From assembly GCF_020283565.1 (NCBI RefSeq), contig NC_060062.1, positions 5,989,322-6,053,321 of the forward strand: a stretch of 64,000 nucleotides of DNA, in the 5' to 3' direction. Under the pieces are notes generated by a model that ran no database searches, was not told where the DNA came from, and worked only from the letters and a program-made list of their open reading frames with translations. Positions 1 through 12,138 of the stretch are shown here, one piece after another. The translations under genes were made by a program, and so were the position numbers. Numbering within the stretch: the first letter of the stretch is position 1; each line of letters opens with the position of its first letter. The DNA comes from Trifolium pratense (Eukaryota; Streptophyta; Magnoliopsida; Fabales; Fabaceae).

Positions 1-922
1 TTTGTGGGGATTATTGGTGGATTGAGATTTTTTGTTATTATTGATTATTGATGTTATATAATATATAAGTCATTGTGGTTTTAATTTTCTATATTTGGAG
101 GGTTTTTTGAGGGAATGAATTTGGAGGTTGATGTGGGGAAAAAAGTGGGGTGTGATATTAATGAGCTATGTTTTTGTAGGTTTTATTCCAAATTGAGGAA
201 TTAGCTTTCTTTTGTTTTATTTTTATTTTTGGGGTGCTAATAATTGTTGTGTGTGAGTTGAGGAATGATTGGAATGAGGGAAAATTGGTTAAATTGAATA
301 TTATGAAGTGGTGGTTGGCTTAATTTGTTTTTAGTGAATCACTAATTTAGATCATAAAATTGTAGGGTTAGGCTATTTTAGTCCATAATATTAATGAATG
401 AAAATCTAAAATGATTTATGAAATTGAAAATTCTTGTTCTATAAAAAAAAATTGAAAATTCTTGTAAAAAATAGTTATTATAATTTCAAGGAATAAATTT
501 TGATCGACTCAAAAGGAATAATTTTTTCGAGTGAATCACCAATTTAGACCTTGAAATTCAAGGGGTCGATTAATGTGCTCCTAAAATTGTTGAAAAAATG
601 AATCTAAAATGATTGCCAAAATTGAAAATTCTTATTCAAAATAGTCATAATTTCAGAATCCATGGACTAAATTGACCGACATGAAAGGACTAATATATGG
701 ATTATTTTGTAATTTCTTAAACTTTAGAATACATTCTCCAAACCCTACAATTTTAGTGGCTAAATTAGTGGTTCACTCTTTTTTTTTCTTCTAACAGGTT
801 GTGTCTGTTTGAAAGTTAAGTAGATTTAGTGCTTAATTATGCCTTTTGCTCTTGAGGTATTGTTTTGAAATTATATGGTTAATATCATATAACATGTGTT
901 ATTGGTTTCTTGTGATGTGCAG
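1..922 (+). other. Intron of the F-box/LRR gene, cut by the window edge
   Basis: This stretch precedes the first recognisable exon of the F-box/LRR gene and ends in a tgtgatgtgcag acceptor at 922. It has no coding frame. The F-box exon expected at the N terminus must lie upstream of the window. A repeat with inverted ends fills about half of it (332-775). Confidence 0.7.
332..775. repeat. Small inverted-end repeat inside the intron
   Basis: The left end (agtgaatcactaatttag, then aaaattgtagggtt) recurs inverted at the right end (aaccctacaattttag, then ctaaattagtggttcact). Inside, a segment of about 170 bp is repeated directly and imperfectly (about 334-520 and 532-700), each copy holding aatctaaaatgatt followed by ttgaaaattctt. 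It looks like a non-autonomous TIR element; I saw no clean target-site duplication. Confidence 0.5.
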
Positions 923-3138
923 ATCACAGAGAAATGTCTCTCCTCGATCTTCAAATTGCAACATCTCGAAGATTTGGTCCTTGAAGGATGCTTTGGCGTT
1001 GGGGACGACAGCCTCAACAATTTAGTCGTCAACCAAGGATGCAAGACATTAAAGGTAAATAGGGAGATTAACTGTTAATGACTATTGAGTAGCATTAACT
1101 TATATGAAGTACTGGTTTTTGCCATCACACTTGCACCGGTTTTTTCTTTATCTAACAGATTCACTTCCTTCTGCAGAAACTTGATATCTCAGGCTGTCAA
1201 AACATAAGTCATATCGGTCTATCAAAGCTAACAAGCATTTCTGGATGTGTCGAACAACTTGTATTAGCAGATGGTTCTCCGGTAATTCTTCAGTTTTCAT
1301 AAGTATTAATTTTTTAACTTAAAGATGAGGAATTCGGTTATAACTAATTGTTGGTATTTTGATTTACCAGGTGACTCTTGCTTTTGCTGATAGTTTGAGT
1401 AAACTTTCGATGTTGCAATCGATCACATTAGACGGCTGCATTATTACCTCTGATGGATTGAAAGCCATTGGAAATTTGTGCATTTCACTTAAGGAACTCA
1501 GTTTAAGCAAATGTTCGGGAGTGACGGATGAAGCTCTTTCTTTCCTTGTGTCAAAACACAGAGATTTAAGGAAACTTGACATCACATGCTGCCGCAAAAT
1601 AACCGATGTTTCAATTGCTAGCATTGCGAATTCGTGCAGAAGTCTCACTTCTCTCAAAATGGAGTCGTGTACACTAGTTTCCTCAGAAGCGTATATATTG
1701 ATTGGACAAAAATGCCATTATCTTGAGGTGCTTGATCTCACAGATAATGAAATTGATGATGAAGGCCTTGAGTCCATATCTCGCTGTTCGAGGCTCTCCA
1801 GCCTGAAACTTGGAATCTGCCTGAACATAACTGATAGAGGAGTTTCCTATGTAGGCATGTGTTGCTCAAAGATAAAGGAGCTTGATCTATACAGGTCTGT
1901 GATTCAAATGTTGTCCTTTGCTTTTCTTGTCATAAGATGAATATTCTACGCATTCTTTTAATTTCCTTTTTGGCATATAGTAGTATTGAATTGGGTCGAG
2001 TTTCTAATTTTTTTAAAATTGGGGTATAGTTTTCCACTATAATTTGGGTAAAGTTTTTACGAAAATGAATTATTTGAATGTAATCACATGTGTCAGACAC
2101 CAGACACGCTTGCCTTTGATCAGAAGTTTCGGTGCCACCAAAGATGTACCCTATTTACAGTAGCTTTGATAAAATCTGGCTTTGGCCTAAACATCCTATG
2201 ATTATACCTTATTAAACGTTAACATAAAAGTCATTCCCCAATGTCACCTAATCAAGATTATTTTCTTTTTCAGGTCCACAGGAGTAACAGATTTGGGAAT
2301 CTCAGCAATTGCTTCTGGTTGCCCTGACCTAGAGATGATAAATACCACATATTGCACTAGCATTACTGATAGGGCATTATTCTGCTTATCAAAATGTGCA
2401 AATTTGCAGACACTCGAAATTCGTGGTTGTCTTCTTGTTACATCTATAGGTTTGGCATCTATTTCAATGAATTGCAAACATCTAAGCCGCCTAGACATAA
2501 AAAAGTGTTACAATATTGATGATAGTGGTATGATTCCACTAGCTCATTTCTCCCAAAATCTAAGACAGGTATTTATTTTCGCCATCTCAATTTTGTGCAA
2601 AACATAAAAAATGCAAGAAAGCTTTGATCGGGATTCTGATATTATGTCTTTTTTCTTGATATGCAGATAAACTTGTCATATAGCTCAGTTACAAATGTAG
2701 GGCTTCTTTCACTTGCCGGTATAAGTTGCCTTCAAAACTTTACCCTACTTCACCTGCAAAGCTTGTCTCCACATGGACTAGCGGCAGCGTTATTGGCATG
2801 TGGAGGGCTAACAAAAGCAAAGCTTCATGTTAAACTAAGATCTCTTTTACCCGAGCTGCTCATCGGACATATAGAAGCACGAGGGTGCGTGTTTGAATGG
2901 AGAGATAAAGTGTTTCAGGTATGTTCATCTCTCCGTTCCTATCAGGATTTAAAGCAAAATTGCGACATATAGAAAAATGTTATATAGTAATCTATTGTAT
3001 TTTATTTGGTCACTGAGATTGTTGTTGTTCCATGGACAGGCTGAATTGGACCCCAAGTGTTGGAAATTACAATTAGAATCTGATGCAATAGGATTGTCTG
3101 AAGTTAATAACGACGACTCGCACATTATGTGCATATGA
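923..3138 (+). CDS. FBL3: F-box/LRR-repeat protein, FBL3-like, C-terminal part
   Basis: Six exons: 923-1054, 1177-1281, 1371-1894, 2274-2568, 2667-2918 and 3040-3138 (stop TGA). All junctions are GT-AG and keep one frame, giving 468 visible residues. The protein is a run of cysteine-containing leucine-rich repeats of about 25 residues (LxxLxLxxCxxITDxGL type), as in F-box/LRR proteins that act as substrate receptors of SCF ubiquitin ligases. The repeat pattern and C-terminal segment resemble Arabidopsis F-box/LRR-repeat protein 3 (At5g01720). That protein is about 665 residues from memory, so roughly 200 residues, including the F-box, should lie upstream. The intron at 1895-2273 contains a short repeat relic with gtgtcagacacc. 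The family is confident; the exact orthologue and substrate are not known from sequence. Confidence 0.88.
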
Positions 3139-5287
3139 TATTCAAGTTAGTGAAGAATCATAGGTCTCACATTAACTTCTCTCTGCTACCCTTCCACTTA
3201 TACTAGAAGAAAGTAAAGAAAAATAAAAGAAAGCGACACGAAAGATATTAGAAGTTCATAGGTCCTACATTAACTAGAAACTTGTGTTTCAGATTCCTAC
3301 ATGAAGACTCACAAGTTTTTGTTGTCCTTTGTAGAATGTTGTATCCCTTTTTGTGTTAGAAGCTGGTTCAATCAAGTGTATAAAAACTTTGTAACCCCTT
3401 TGATCATGCTTCATCTTTTTTAAGGGTCCTGCTAAAAGCAAAGGTATTCAAGTGTAGAAATTTTGTAATTTCATGTTTTGTTTTATCCTAGATTTGTACT
3501 CTTCTGAGACCTCAAGAATAGAAAATGTTTCAAATGTTGCAATTATCATTGACATTTTTTTTTGTTGACAATATTTACTTATAATGAGATTGACCTTTTA
3601 GAGGTTCTTGGATTCTATGCATCCTATTTTTCACTCCACTATATTCTCTATCTCAATCATGTTTTTACCTTCTCTCTCTGATAATTAAAAAATTTATACT
3701 ACCTCCGATTTTAAATATAAAAAACAGTTAGGTCAATAAAATTTGATGTACTCTGTATTATGTTTATTTGATTTAAAATTTATACCAGATACATCAACTT
3801 AATTGTTTGATAGTAATCTTTCCTAACTTGAGAAATTATTTTTGACTAATTTGCAAGCAATTTTTCATGGTTCAACCAGCCAATTGCTTGTGGTTGGATA
3901 GAATTAGGGGGAGAGGTAAGAGGTTTGAGGTTAAGGATAGGGACAAAAGGAGGAAAAAGATGATAAAGGGGTGAAATGGCAATGCCACCAAGAAAAAATT
4001 CATGGCTGGCAAGCAATCATGCAAATTGCAAATCATGCATATACCTTAACACTCCTTATGTGGATTTTTATTAGTCAACTTATCACCTAACAATTTATTT
4101 ATTTTTTGGATCAAGTATAGTGGCTAGAAATTCCACCCTTCCGAACCCTGGCCCCGGCGTATATAATGTAATGTTTCTGCCAGCTGGGCTAAGCTCACGG
4201 ACTATCGCTTAACAATTTATATTAACATAATGTCCTCTCAAAAGGAAAAAAATAAAATAAAACAATCAACAGAGTATTAAGATAAGTGGTATTACTTTTT
4301 AGATTGCTTAACTATATATTTATATAAACTTCAAAATGTAAATTAAATCACTTGTTTTTTTAAGAATGGTCTAATCTTGCAGTTTTTATCATGCAGCTAT
4401 TGAAAATGTTTTTCACCTTTTCTTTAGCTTTGCCATTTTGCTTCAAGATTTTAAGATTGGCTGGCTTAAGTTTTTCAATGTATTGATATATTTTCTACTT
4501 TTCCATACTTTCTTTGTTGAGATTATATTCCACGATTCATTCGGGATACCTTTTTCCGTAATAGATTTAGTCTTCTTAGTTATAATTTTCGTTGAATTTT
4601 TTATGAATTTCTGTATAGATTTTGTTTCTTATAAAAAGGACCGGAGAGAGTATTTGATATGCACAAATGATTGTTAGCTGTCGGATAGTCGGAATTTAAT
4701 TACCTTTGAAGGCTGGTAGTCTTTCTTAAAAAAAAAATCAATTTTTTAGACTCTGAAAACTTTCTCAATCTTCTGTGTTTTTCAAAGAATTTGATTCTGA
4801 AATAAATTAATAAAATGATTGTATACAAGTGTGAAAATAGTATTATTAGCTATAAATCACTGTTTGCAGTAAAAAAAAAAAAACTATAAATCACTATTTT
4901 TAGATTCTGAAATACTTTCTAAAGCTTCTGTGTTTTTCAAAGAATTTGATTCTGAAATATATAATATTAAAATTGTATAAGTTTGAAAATAGTATTATTA
5001 TCTTAAAACAATTTGTCTCTTTAAGGTTCTGTCAAAAAAGTAGTAGTAAGAACAAAACCTTTTAAATATTTAATAGAAGCTTCTTAATTAGAGTTAAAAT
5101 AGTGCAGAATATAAAAAGTAATAAGAGTCAAAAAGTATTGCACTATAAAGTTTACAATTTTTTGGGATCATTGCATCTCATTTAGTTTTTTTTTTACAGC
5201 AAAAAATTAACTTCTTCCATTCGTCAAAATAGATTTAATATAATCGAAACTTTAGCGACTAGCAAAAGACAATGATGCTCTCACTTA
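3139..5287. other. Intergenic, F-box/LRR to WRKY
   Basis: No gene is visible. It holds the 3' flank of the F-box/LRR gene, a degraded Stowaway-like segment near 3700-3830 (actacctccgattttaaatataa), one intact SINE at 4099-4209, and a locally repeated segment in which ttctgtgtttttcaaagaatttgattctgaaat occurs near 4771 and 4927. Confidence 0.6.
4099..4209 (-). mobile_element. tRNA-derived SINE with 11-bp target-site duplication
   Basis: Flanked by taacaatttat at 4088-4098 and 4210-4220. Read on the minus strand it has a pol III A-box (TAGCCCAGCTGG), a decayed B-box (GGGTTCGGA) and an A-rich 3' end (ccaaaaaataaa). This is the structure of a short interspersed element moved by target-primed reverse transcription. 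Relatives lie at 6205-6321 and, as fragments, near 10510 and 33445-33505. Confidence 0.8.
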
Positions 5288-5437
5288 GGGTGTGTTTGGT
5301 TTGAGAGAGAGAAATAGAAAATAGAGAAAAACACAGAAACCAATGAATGAATTTAGACTAAAATTTGTTCAAATTCATTTATCGGTTTTCGTATTTTTAT
5401 CTCTTTCCTATTTCTCTCTCAAACTAAAAAAAATGCA
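5288..5437. mobile_element. Tourist-like MITE, right end decayed
   Basis: It starts GGGTGTGTTTGG after TTA, the classic PIF/Harbinger-Tourist terminus. The inner arms ttgagagagagaaatag and ctatttctctctcaaac form an inverted repeat. The right terminus is degenerate. It sits about 390-540 bp upstream of the WRKY start codon. Confidence 0.6.
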
Positions 5438-5644
5438 AACTAGAAAGAAAGTGTAAAGAGTTTAATATATAAAGAATTATACACCATTCAATTTAGCCAA
5501 TTTAACTAAAGTATGAACTTGTCAAAAAAAATTAATATGAGAAAAATAATTGGTACTAGAATAGTGCCACCACATGAGACAGGTGGCAAATCAGAGAAAG
5601 CCATGCAAAATTATGCAATGATGATACAATGAAAGGCTATACCC

Positions 5645-5694
5645 AGTCAAAGTCAAACCCACAACACTTGACCCATTGCCTTTTCAACGGTCAA
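5645..5694 (+). promoter_or_regulatory. Cluster of four W-boxes in the WRKY promoter
   Basis: Within 50 bp there are two adjacent AGTCAA sites (5645-5650 and 5651-5656, TTGACT on the minus strand), one TTGACC (5668-5673) and one GGTCAA (5689-5694, TTGACC on the minus strand). TTGAC[C/T] is the binding core of WRKY factors. The cluster lies 50-100 bp upstream of a TATA box, so auto- or cross-regulation by WRKY proteins is likely, as known for WRKY33-type genes. Confidence 0.75.
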
Positions 5695-5742
5695 TCTTTC
5701 TTTCATAAGTAGCTTCCAAACATATGCATAACATATCAATCA

Positions 5743-5750
5743 TATAAATA
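5743..5750 (+). promoter_or_regulatory. Likely TATA box of the WRKY gene
   Basis: TATAAATA stands 75 bp before the ATG at 5825, with the W-box cluster just upstream. Transcription should begin about 30 bp downstream, leaving a short leader. Confidence 0.6.
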
Positions 5751-5824
5751 CAATAAGCTTATGAATTACATATTCAAACATACTCCAAACACAATTCACT
5801 TAACAAACATCAATTGTCTAAACT

Positions 5825-8457
5825 ATGTCTTATAGTTTCAACAACAACCTTTTCAACACCAATGATAACATTACCACTACCACCTTGGATGTTGCTAAAT
5901 TTGTTGGATTTGATGATGAAGTAAATTACCCTTCTTATTCTGATTTTCCACCTGGTTTCATCCCTGAGGACTTATTCAATTCACCTTCCTTTCTTTCTTC
6001 TCCTAAGGTACATGTTACACTCTCACTTGTTATTCTAGTTTTCAATTCGCAATCACGTAGTTAATGAACTCTAGTTAAGGACAAATCTTTAAGAGAACTC
6101 GAGTTTAAATGTTCGAATTCTAACTAGAACAATCTATTAGAATATGTAGATAGGTATATAACAATATATTTTATATATTCTCATACAATCTTTAGCCGGT
6201 ACTCGTGAACTTAGCTCAATTGGTAAGGATATCACGCTATATGTGCAGGAGTCGATCGGGGTTCGAACCCCGGACACTCCACTTATTCATATTTAAGATG
6301 AAATTTTTAACCACTAAACTACGGACTTAATTGTTGTCACATTGTTGATTTTGTGTTAAAACTTATAGCTAATAATGGATTTTTTTTATATGATGGTGTT
6401 TTAGATTCCTTCATCTTATACAACCGAGCCTTCTTCTGACCAAAGCATGAACCAACAACACAACAAGGAATTAGAAGAGATAAACATCTCTGAGCTCTCT
6501 TTCCAATCACAAAAACAGAACATACATGATCTCTTTCAATCTTCCACAAATATGTTTCAAGTGGTAAGTTGTATTTTCTTTTATCAAAAGTTTTACTTTA
6601 ATAAAATATGATTTTTTTACCATTTCTTGTTCTATATGCTGATCTTGACTTTCTTGGACAAAAATTAATTAGTATCTGTGTCATTCACTTGCATTTAATG
6701 GCTTAATTTGTTTATTATTGTGCATTATTTTTGTTTTTTCTTAGTTTTTATTTAGTCAAAATTTTCTGTAATTTTGTCTGTACTGTACTACAAGCTAGTT
6801 TGAATTGTTTTTCCAATTAAAAACTTGACTAGAATATCCTCTGTTGACAAAGTCAAACATTGTGTTCGTCTAAAAATTATTTGCTTGAAAAACATTTTTA
6901 AGTTGAGGTTACACTAAAAAAGTGATGTATCTAGTATAATATGAAATAAATATATAGGTCATTTTTTTAATGTACCAAAAAAAAGTTAAATTTATTTATA
7001 ATAGTAATCAAAGAATATTATTGAGTTTAGCATTTAAATTTTTTTATGTGTTTTTGCATTTTCATGAATCAGATCAGTCGAACTGTGCAACTTAAGTTCA
7101 ATTTATTTATTTAATAGGTTTAATTTTCAGTTTAAGTTCTAATTATGATTTGTTTATGTTTTGGAATATGCAAATCTTGATCATTTACTAAAACTTGTTC
7201 AACTTGAACAGGAGGAGCAACTAAAGAAAGAGGACACATTGATATTCAATGAAACTACAAAGCATAACAATTTTTCATTTGAGAGAACAACAAAACATGA
7301 AACACAAACAAATTCTTCAGCTCCTAGTTCTACTTTTTTCAACAACAATAATGCTTCTATGTCTATTAAAGAACAAAAAAAATCAGAAGAAGATGGATAC
7401 AAGTGGAGAAAATATGGAGAAAAACAAGTGAAAGGAAGTGAAAATCCAAGAAGTTATTATAAGTGCACTAATCCTATTTGCTTGATGAAGAAGAAAGTTG
7501 AAAGGTCTTTGGATGGATATATTACTGAAATTGTTTATAAGGGAAATCATAACCATCCTAAGCCTAATTTGTCTACAAAAAGAAGAACAAGTTCTCAATC
7601 AATGATTTCTGATTTTTCTTTGGGAGAGGATGAGTTTGAGCAAACATCACAAACTAGTTTTTCTGGAGGAGATTATGATGAGTTTGGACCTGAGGCCAAA
7701 AGATGGTAATAAGATTCGAAAATTTTACTATATTACTCTAATTATCGAATTTTGATTGCGTACATTCATGCAGTCAGCACATTTGTGGTCGTTGGATCAA
7801 TATCGGATAATTTAGATTTTAAACTATGTATTTTATATTTTAAAAGACATCAAAATCAGCGTTGAAATTTGAAATATAGACCATCTGATCTTGGTACAAC
7901 GACCACCACAATGTGTTAACATGGTAAATGCGTGAAATTGGTGACTGCGAACAATCCAAAATCCTATTTACATGATTTGTAGGACCAATCCGCTTGTTGT
8001 AGGCCATTGTCAATTTAGTCTATAAAATTATTGATGATGCTTAGGTTCTCAAAATATGAGTATTACAAGACTAATTCAAACCATAAACAAATTTTATATT
8101 GCAGGAAGGGAGATAATGAAAATGAATCTTATTCCATAGATGGGTGTAGAACTGTGAAGGAACCTAGAGTTGTGGTTCAAACTACAAGTGAAATTGATAT
8201 ACTTGATGATGGATATAGGTGGAGGAAATATGGACAAAAAGTAGTCAAAGGAAATCCAAATCCAAGGTATGTAAATTATTCAACTTATGGAATCAAACAA
8301 AACTCATTTAGTCACTCACAAGTATAAGTTAAATGGTTCTTAGTGTTATAATATACAAATTTAATACAAAGATACTATTATTTTATTTTTAGTCAGTTTA
8401 AAGAAATTTATTTGACTTTTAATCCTTACAAATATTTTTTTTTTGTCCCACCAATAT

Positions 8458-8536
<79 letters not shown>

Positions 8537-9086
8537 AGGACTAACTAATTCAACCATGAACAAATTTTATAGAGACTAAAATAAAATAAAAAACAAAACA
8601 AAAATTTATATATTTACAAGGATTAAAAACAAACAAAAAAATTCATAGTGACTAAATGCAAAATATTATTTGTGCAGGAGCTACTACAAATGTGTAATCC
8701 AAGGTTGTCCTGTGAGAAAACATGTTGAGAGAGCAGCACATGATATGAAAGCAGTAATAACAACATATGAAGGCAAACATAACCATGATGTACCTTTAGG
8801 TAGAGGAAATTCAAGCTATAACATCAACAAAACTTCTCTTAATGTAACACCTATTAGGCCTTCAACAGTTACTAATTATTCTAGCTTATCAAATTTCACA
8901 AATTCACTTCATGATGAATCAAAGCTACCAAATTATGGAACTCAAGAAGAAAATTTTCAGCTAGACATGATGATGATGAATTCTAAAAGCTTTTTCGACA
9001 AATCAATCGGTTCAAATACCAATTATGAACAATACTCGGCTAAGGATAACTCCTTCCTTCAGTCTTTTATGTCGAAGAACTTTTAA
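5825..9086 (+). CDS. Group I WRKY transcription factor, two WRKY domains
   Basis: Five exons: 5825-6007, 6405-6563, 7212-7705, 8105-8266 and 8678-9086, giving 468 residues. The N-terminal WRKY domain (core at residues 179-185) reads WRKYGEK, with CX4CX22HNH zinc ligands at about 199, 204, 227 and 229. The C-terminal domain (core at 318-324) is the standard WRKYGQK with CX4CX23HNH. The last intron splits the C-terminal domain after NPNPR, the position typical of group I. The linker motif (KRWKGDNE, then [10 protein letters not shown]) is like WRKY25/26/33. An early Ser-Pro (FLSSPK) could be a MAP-kinase site. Expected role: nuclear W-box-binding regulator of stress or defence genes. The start is the first ATG after the TATA box. 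Introns carry a SINE, a MITE and a long TA microsatellite. The start of exon 3 (7212) is the least certain junction. Confidence 0.92.
6205..6321 (+). mobile_element. tRNA-derived SINE in WRKY intron 1
   Basis: A-box TAGCTCAATTGG (6212-6223) and B-box GGTTCGAACCC (6260-6270) are spaced as in a tRNA gene, followed by a family tail (cacttattcatatttaag and aaccactaaactac). There is no acceptor-stem pairing, so it is not a tRNA gene. Same family as 4099-4209. Confidence 0.7.
7757..7945. repeat. MITE-like inverted repeat in WRKY intron 3
   Basis: The arms cagcacatttgtggtcgttg and caacgaccaccacaatgtg face each other around an AT-rich core with tagaccatctgat. The same core and arms occur in PATL6 intron 2 (about 39399-39674), so this is a dispersed family. 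Confidence 0.6.
8462..8530. repeat. TA dinucleotide microsatellite
   Basis: An uninterrupted TA repeat of about 69 bp in the WRKY intron that splits the C-terminal WRKY domain. Likely length-polymorphic between accessions. Confidence 0.95.
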
Positions 9087-9957
9087 TTTGGCATTAGAAC
9101 ATTACTCGTCATTTAGATTCTCTACAGTTGTTCAGTCAGTGCAGACAATTCTGAACCATTTGATTTGAGTTGCAACTCAATCCAGTGGTCGAGTTTTTGC
9201 CTACACTGATTAGATAAATGCAGAGAATCTATGTTCATCATATCATTGATATGTTTTTGTATATATTATAGGAATTTTAGTCTAAGAAGTTGTAGAACTA
9301 GTCAACTTACATCTTTGACAAGAGTTAGGCCTAACTTCAAGTTTCACTTTAGGAATAAGAGATTTAGAAAAAAGTGTTGGCTGATTAATTTCATCATTAT
9401 TTTTGTTGTATTTGTTTAGCATGAAATAAAATAATTCTTTTGCTAAGTCTTGCTTTATTATAGTAAAAAATTACTCCATAAGATTATAGTATGGTTGACA
9501 AATTCAAACAGAGTCTTGAGATTGAAACTAGGAAGAAAAGAGTTAGATATTGAGACTATATAATCCACACGATATTTTAACACATAAGTTTGATAACAAC
9601 TTTCGCCAAACTTTAAATGGTTAACATTTTTTAAAATATGTGGTTAATTACGTTCAATGGATGATTAATGAATATAATAAGGTGTCAGAACTCATTAATC
9701 ATATAACTGAACGTAATTAACCATAATTTTAAATATTATTAACCACAATTTTCATATGCAAAGATTGAAAATGAAAGAGTACCTTAAAAACTAATACTTG
9801 TAATATTGTATGAAATAAGTACAAGCTTACATCTCATTGTAGCATACACAAAATGCTTAAAAAGTGCAGAGGAATCTTAATTCATTTCCTCACACAAATT
9901 TACATATATAGAAAATATTTTATTTGATTAGAAATAAATTTTAAAAGGATGAAACAT
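9087..9957. other. Tail-to-tail intergenic, WRKY and CASP-like
   Basis: It separates the ends of two convergent genes and should contain both 3' UTRs. An imperfect inverted repeat at about 9618-9744 (ggttaattacgttcaatgg against its complement near 9700) looks like a small MITE. I see no coding frame. Confidence 0.55.
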
Positions 9958-11429
9958 TTAAGTATGGGATGATAATTTATATCCTGAAATGATGGCTGAT
10001 AGTGCTAGAAATATAAAGGAAAAAAAGGACATGGTAATGGTTGCAGATGCAGAATCTGTAAATACAGTATCTCCACCTTCCCTCATTCTATCTGTTAAGG
10101 GAATTGCTGTTGATGCTGATGATATTAAGAGATATGCTATCCCCTGAAATAAATAAAAATGCTTTTCATAATTAAGCTCATTTAATTAATTTGCTAACAT
10201 CTAACAAATAATCATTAAAAAAGGGTTAACGGCTTACGGCGCAGTTTATTGTCCATTTATTTTTCATTCATGTATAATTATTTTTTTTATTATCATTCAT
10301 GTATAATTATCCAATATTCTCATTTATTTTTCTATTTATTATTTTTTTTTTGTCAGGATTCTCATTTATTTAATTATTAGTAATCACTATTACAACTAAG
10401 TACTAAATTTAATTCCTTAATTGGGTTAAAAGAACATAGTGCAAATGTATCTATAAATCCTAGTTCAACTAGACAAAAATGTCAAAATTGTTATATTGAA
10501 CGTCCTGACCGAGGTTCGAACCCCGGCTTCCTCGTTGTGTGTAACTTTATAATGAATTTATCATTTCGTTTAACTAAAAAAAAGTGCAAATGTGATAAGA
10601 AAATAAGAAATGTCATACCTGATCCCCAACAAAATCAACCACAGCTGCCATTGTTGGTCGAAAAATATTATTCCCAGTGGAAAGTTCATGAACTTGACGA
10701 TACACTTGACATCCAGTGTATAAACTAGTAAATATTGATACTGCAAGCAAATACCTATGATAAAAAAAAACTTAAATTAAAGTTCCATACACAAACCAAA
10801 GAAAAATCAAATTTTTACAAAGCCCATTAACCTTTACTCAAGCCCATATCAAATTCACGAGTTTTAAATTGCAGTCGTAGTTACATTAGAATTTTTAATT
10901 TTGCAACAATTTAGGAAAAAAAAATCTAGAAAAATTATTATCATGCGACATGTGCGGTCAATTGTGATTGAAAGATATAAGATCGGTTTGGAGGTTAGTG
11001 TGTGAAATTAAAAAATGAAGTGATAAAGTGGTTAATAGTTCGATTCTCACTCTCAACAAAATATTAACAATTATTAATAATACTAATAAAATTCAATATT
11101 CATTATTTATCGAGAGAGAAAGAAAATCAAATTGTGACTATAACTGCGGTCACAATTTTTTTTTTTCCTTCTCAAAGTTATGTTTATGACCATGTTTTTT
11201 ACCTGTATTCTTGATAGTTGTCAAAATTTTCCCAATCACCATGGTTGTTACTTGCCATGAGGAGGAAGGAAATCAAAGAAAAAAAAAGAGCAACTCCTCT
11301 TAATCCCAAAGAGAATCTCTTTAGTGAGTCCTCCCTCTTCCACCGCTGAAGGATTCCGATGCTGCTGTCACCTGTTGCCGGCTCTGGAGTCATGTCTATA
11401 TTTACCTCTGAATTATTAGAATTCAACAT
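9958..11429 (-). CDS. CASP-like membrane protein (CASPL, UPF0497)
   Basis: Three exons on the minus strand: 11429-11203, 10754-10619 and 10143-9958, giving 182 residues. The short second and third exons were found by splice sites and frame continuity. Four membrane segments are visible at about residues 41-60, 77-97, 113-136 and 155-176, with cytosolic ends. The CASP-family arginine in the first segment (R44, LGLRGVALFF) and aspartates at the start of the third (VVDFVGDQ) are present. CASPs scaffold the Casparian strip; CASP-like members form other plasma-membrane domains, mostly with unknown roles. The N-terminal tail with an RWKREDSLKR motif suggests the CASPL4 group, but the subgroup is a guess. 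Intron 2 contains a SINE B-box fragment (gttcgaaccccgg near 10515). Confidence 0.85.
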
Positions 11430-12138
11430 TTGTGTTTGGTAATATATGACACTCTCGAATTAACGGGTTTGAAATGTTAAACGATGAATGAAAATTTGAG
11501 AAAGAAAGAAGTAGAAGAAGGAGGAGGAGACTCAAGATAAAGACATATATACTCAATGTTTATGTAGTGTGTTTCATTTGTTTTATTTTAAAATCAATTT
11601 AAGGTTGTTGTTTATGAGGTGTTAATTTTGAAATTTCAAAGAAAAAGTTTAAATAATTTTACAATTATCCATCGTCACTTATTTAATAAAAATTTCTCCT
11701 ACCACATTTTCTTTTTAAAATGAATTGTTGTGTTTGTGTATTTTACCTTTTCCTTCTACTTAAGAGATTATACTAAACTTTATATAAATTTATTGTGACT
11801 ATATATTTCTGCATTATCCCTATTATTTCTTGATATCAGAGGGTTAAAATAACTCTTCCAAATGTTTATTTTGAATATGTTTGTGAATGTGTTTATGCTT
11901 AGACGAAAAGGTGATGTTCAAATGCAAGATGAATTAGTTAAAAGGTTAAAAAATGTATGTCCTTAAGTAGAAGGAAAAGGTAAAATACAATTTAAGATCA
12001 CACCCATTATAAAAGAAGAGTCGTGTTAAACAGTGTCACGTGCACTTGTTAAACCTACTAAAAAAAAGAAATTAAAGATAAAGTTAATGCTAGAAAGATA
12101 ACATTTTATGTTTTTGAGGTATTAACTACACAAGTTTT
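11430..12138. other. Intergenic, upstream of the CASP-like gene
   Basis: Promoter side of the CASP-like gene, AT-rich. ttccttctacttaag near 11750 recurs inverted near 11955 (cttaagtagaaggaaaaggtaaaatac), suggesting a small inverted-end element of about 200 bp. No gene is seen. Confidence 0.45.

Noticed and set aside
6205..6290. Possible tRNA gene with A- and B-boxes
   Set aside because: The boxes are good but there is no acceptor stem pairing, and the same tail follows related copies. It is a SINE.
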